A stretch of 64,000 nucleotides of DNA from Flagellimonas zhangzhouensis. Its GTDB lineage: Bacteria > Bacteroidota > Bacteroidia > Flavobacteriales > Flavobacteriaceae. Shown piece by piece: positions 62,273 to 64,000 of the stretch; position 1 is the stretch's first letter, and every line of letters starts with the position of its first letter. The translations under genes and the position numbers were made by a program. A model generated the notes under the pieces. It saw only the letters and a program-made list of their open reading frames with translations, did not search any database and was not told where the DNA came from. Where the stretch lies: positions 868,001-932,000 of the forward strand of contig NZ_FNKI01000001.1 of the NCBI RefSeq assembly GCF_900102925.1, written 5' to 3'.

Positions 62273-62929
62273 CGTAGTGTTGCAAGTCCCAATCTTACCC
62301 AGACTTTTGCGCTTGGTTCCTATCGAGTTTTTGTAGTGTTCGGGAAGATAAATTCATTCAACAGCTTCTAATAAACAAAAACCACTGAATTTATTGTTAC
62401 TCTATACACCAAAGAAAGGTATTTCGGTTTTCACGCTTGCGTGAAAAAAGGAATAGCAAGAGGGTGATGCGCAGATTGCGCCATCATGGTTGTTTTCGGG
62501 TCTTCAACAAGTTGAAAACCAGTTGATTGACCTGATTTTGTAATACTTCACAAAGATCGGGGCTACAGTAAACTTTTCCTAAATCTACAGTAAACCCTTT
62601 GGGAAGCCCTGTAAGCCCTGGAAATTTTTGACGAAAAAATTGACACAATTTGATGAAAAAACAAAATGGCCTATGGAAGCAGTCTAAAGCTTAAAATAAC
62701 GGAATGGAGATTGGAACAATATAAAATTGAGGCTAACAGACCGTTGGATTACCTCAAATGATGAGAAGAGTATATCGGATTAATGGATAAAATTACCTCG
62801 CTCAGTAGTATTAGTTAAGGGTAAGTTTTGGGACGCTTGCAGCACTTCACTGCGTTACGCTCGCTAAATTTTGATTTTTAATACTAAATGAATCTTGGGT
62901 AGCGCAAGCTTTTCATAAAATCAAGTTTT
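62273..62929. other. Noncoding region with hairpin and short direct repeats
   Basis: This 657-bp gap has no convincing gene. It contains a perfect hairpin TTTTCACGC-TT-GCGTGAAAA (62428-62447). Two copies of CTACAGTAAAC start at 62563 and 62585 (22-bp period), and AAGCCCTG is repeated at 62604 and 62613. These suit integrase arm sites, excisionase sites or origin iterons of the second element. Confidence 0.5.
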
Positions 62930-64000
62930 CTAGAACTCATCTGTCAATTGTCCATCACCCCAAATACCTTTTTGTAGTATTTTATGCTCATTGTTATAAA
63001 AAATGCCAAGTCCAGTGCGTTTTCCTTGTGAAAAATCACCAAGATAATATTGTCCGCTAGGTCTATAGAATTCTTGACCGTAACCGTTATGCTGTTCATT
63101 TACAATTGTTCCGATATGCGCCATTCCAGATTTCCAAGAATAAGCACCTACATGATCTCTTTTACCATTGGTAAAAAATCCAACATAGCTATCTCCATTG
63201 TCAAACTTGTAGTACCCAAATCCATTCTGACAGTCACCTACACAGTTTCCCCGTGCAATTTTCTTCTTGTAATCATCGGTAAGGAAATCCTGAACCAACT
63301 TTCCTTTTTCGTATTTGCCTGCCTGCAATATTTCACCTCCGTTTTTAATATAGCCATAGCCATTCTGATACCCTTTTGCCCATTGTCCAATGTAATAGTT
63401 CTTACTGTCTATCCATGTGTATATGCCAAATCCACCTCTAAATCCATCAACAAAGTTTCCCTGATAGTATCCTGAATTGTCCTTGTAAAATAAAGTTCCT
63501 TGCCCATTTGCCTTTCCATTGCTAAAAAAGCCTTCAATAGTGTAGGTCCCAAAATCTGCTTTCCCAAAGCCATTGGAACAGTCACCATTTAAACATGTTA
63601 TGGTGACCTCGTTTTTGGTCGCTTCAGCCTTCCCTTGTTTAGTGTCGTTCCTGAGCCTGGTAATGTCTTGAAGAAATTTCATTGATTTAGACATTAAAAT
63701 GGGGTCGCTGAGTTTTGGCAGGTCTTGTAATTTCCCCTGATTGGATGAATAAGCCAATTCTGGAGTTGTTGGTATACCGTTACCGCTAATGGTGCCGTTA
63801 GTGTAGGTGATGGTCCTGTATTTTACTTCGTCAATATTCCATTGATACTTACTTCCCGAATAGTTAGATGCTTTGAATTTTGTTCTTTTGATCCAATTGC
63901 CATATTCATCATACACATAATCGTATAAAATGCTTTCCCATATATCGGACATCCCCAATTCTTCCTCCAAATGGTTTTGGTCATTGTACCGAAAGTAGCG
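62930..64000 (-). CDS. MORN-repeat protein, 5' end outside the window
   Basis: The open frame runs off the right edge: ten more codons (RYFRYNDQNH) precede the first possible TTG start at 63970, without a stop, so the gene is partial. The visible 356 residues have an N-terminal YVYDEYGNWIKRT region. From about 125 onward come MORN-type repeats (GNCSNGFGKADFGTYTIEGFF, YYQGNFVDGFRGGFGIYTW, YYIGQWAKGYQNGYGYI, and others). MORN repeats bind lipids or proteins at membranes. It may be accessory cargo of the second element; function is unknown. Confidence 0.78.
   Translation of the reverse strand, partial: RYFRYNDQNHLEEELGMSDIWESILYDYVYDEYGNWIKRTKFKASNYSGSKYQWNIDEVKYRTITYTNGTISGNGIPTTPELAYSSNQGKLQDLPKLSDPILMSKSMKFLQDITRLRNDTKQGKAEATKNEVTITCLNGDCSNGFGKADFGTYTIEGFFSNGKANGQGTLFYKDNSGYYQGNFVDGFRGGFGIYTWIDSKNYYIGQWAKGYQNGYGYIKNGGEILQAGKYEKGKLVQDFLTDDYKKKIARGNCVGDCQNGFGYYKFDNGDSYVGFFTNGKRDHVGAYSWKSGMAHIGTIVNEQHNGYGQEFYRPSGQYYLGDFSQGKRTGLGIFYNNEHKILQKGIWGDGQLTDEF

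Larger units (their letters stand above)
60773..64000 (+). mobile_element. Probable second tRNA-targeted element (left end only)
   Basis: An integrase reads away from tRNA-Arg(CCT), followed by repeat-rich noncoding DNA and a MORN gene with no core-type neighbours. The matching right-hand repeat of the tRNA 3' end is not in the window, so the element, if real, continues past 64000. Between tRNA and integrase there is an inverted repeat AATGATT (60787) / AATCATT (60799). Confidence 0.55.

Noticed and set aside
1..64000. CRISPR array or insertion sequences
   Set aside because: I saw no regularly spaced repeat-spacer series and no transposase frame with terminal inverted repeats anywhere in the window.

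Overview
The window looks like chromosomal DNA of a marine Flavobacteriaceae bacterium (Bacteroidota; a Muricauda/Allomuricauda-type relative is my best guess, from family memory only). Support: moderately AT-rich DNA, TAnnTTTG-type -7 promoter boxes, almost no Shine-Dalgarno sequences, a SusC/SusD pair, Bacteroidota-type lipoprotein signals (xxSC) and integrases of the Bacteroidota SAM-like/CTnDOT class.

Layout. (1) 1-3105, core: feoB (cut by the window edge) and feoA, an SCO-type copper chaperone, the site-2 protease RseP, and tRNA-Asn. (2) 3079-17444, a 14.3 kb integrated element in the 3' end of tRNA-Asn. It is bounded by a 29-bp perfect direct repeat and starts with a tyrosine recombinase. 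It carries an XRE regulator with a palindromic operator, several exported proteins of unknown function, a recombination/replication module (possible SSB-like protein, Sak4-like ATPase, DUF3871 protein, a polymerase-like protein fused to a GIY-YIG nuclease and two NUMOD1 repeats) and, next to attR, a 1047-residue metallophosphoesterase-STAND NTPase that looks like a single-gene defence system. (3) 17453-23376, core: PAS histidine kinase and response regulator, PepSY membrane protein, YceI, LytS/LytTR pair. (4) 23393-27928: xylose genes on the minus strand (xylB, xylA, SSS symporter). (5) 28124-43819: what I read as a SusCD-linked phosphonate utilisation locus. It has a DUF5690 transporter-like protein, a TIGR03364-type FAD oxidoreductase, a TIGR03351-type phosphonatase-like HAD, a cupin regulator, SusC, SusD, four exported hydrolases (two alkaline-phosphatase superfamily, one MBL fold, one metallophosphoesterase) and a PbfA-like (R)-1-hydroxy-2-aminoethylphosphonate ammonia-lyase. 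(6) 43955-60127: a reactive-sulfur regulon headed by a Crp/Fnr-type regulator. It has SulP permease, persulfide-dioxygenase-like MBL/rhodanese fusion, two more rhodaneses, HMA protein, haem protein, fatty acid hydroxylase, DUF2892 proteins, SQR-like flavoprotein, an RND/MFP/TolC efflux set and a split YeeE/YedE sulfur transporter. (7) 60231-64000: an orphan response regulator, tRNA-Arg(CCT), a second integrase, and the start of what is probably a second tRNA-targeted element (MORN-repeat protein cut by the edge).

The strongest regulatory signal is a palindrome GTAAC-N4-GTTAC found six times in region 6. Each copy is separated by exactly 22 bp from a TAnnTTTG-like -7 box; one copy serves two divergent genes. 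This geometry fits an activator bound near -41, most simply the local Crp/Fnr protein. It also settles several start codons.
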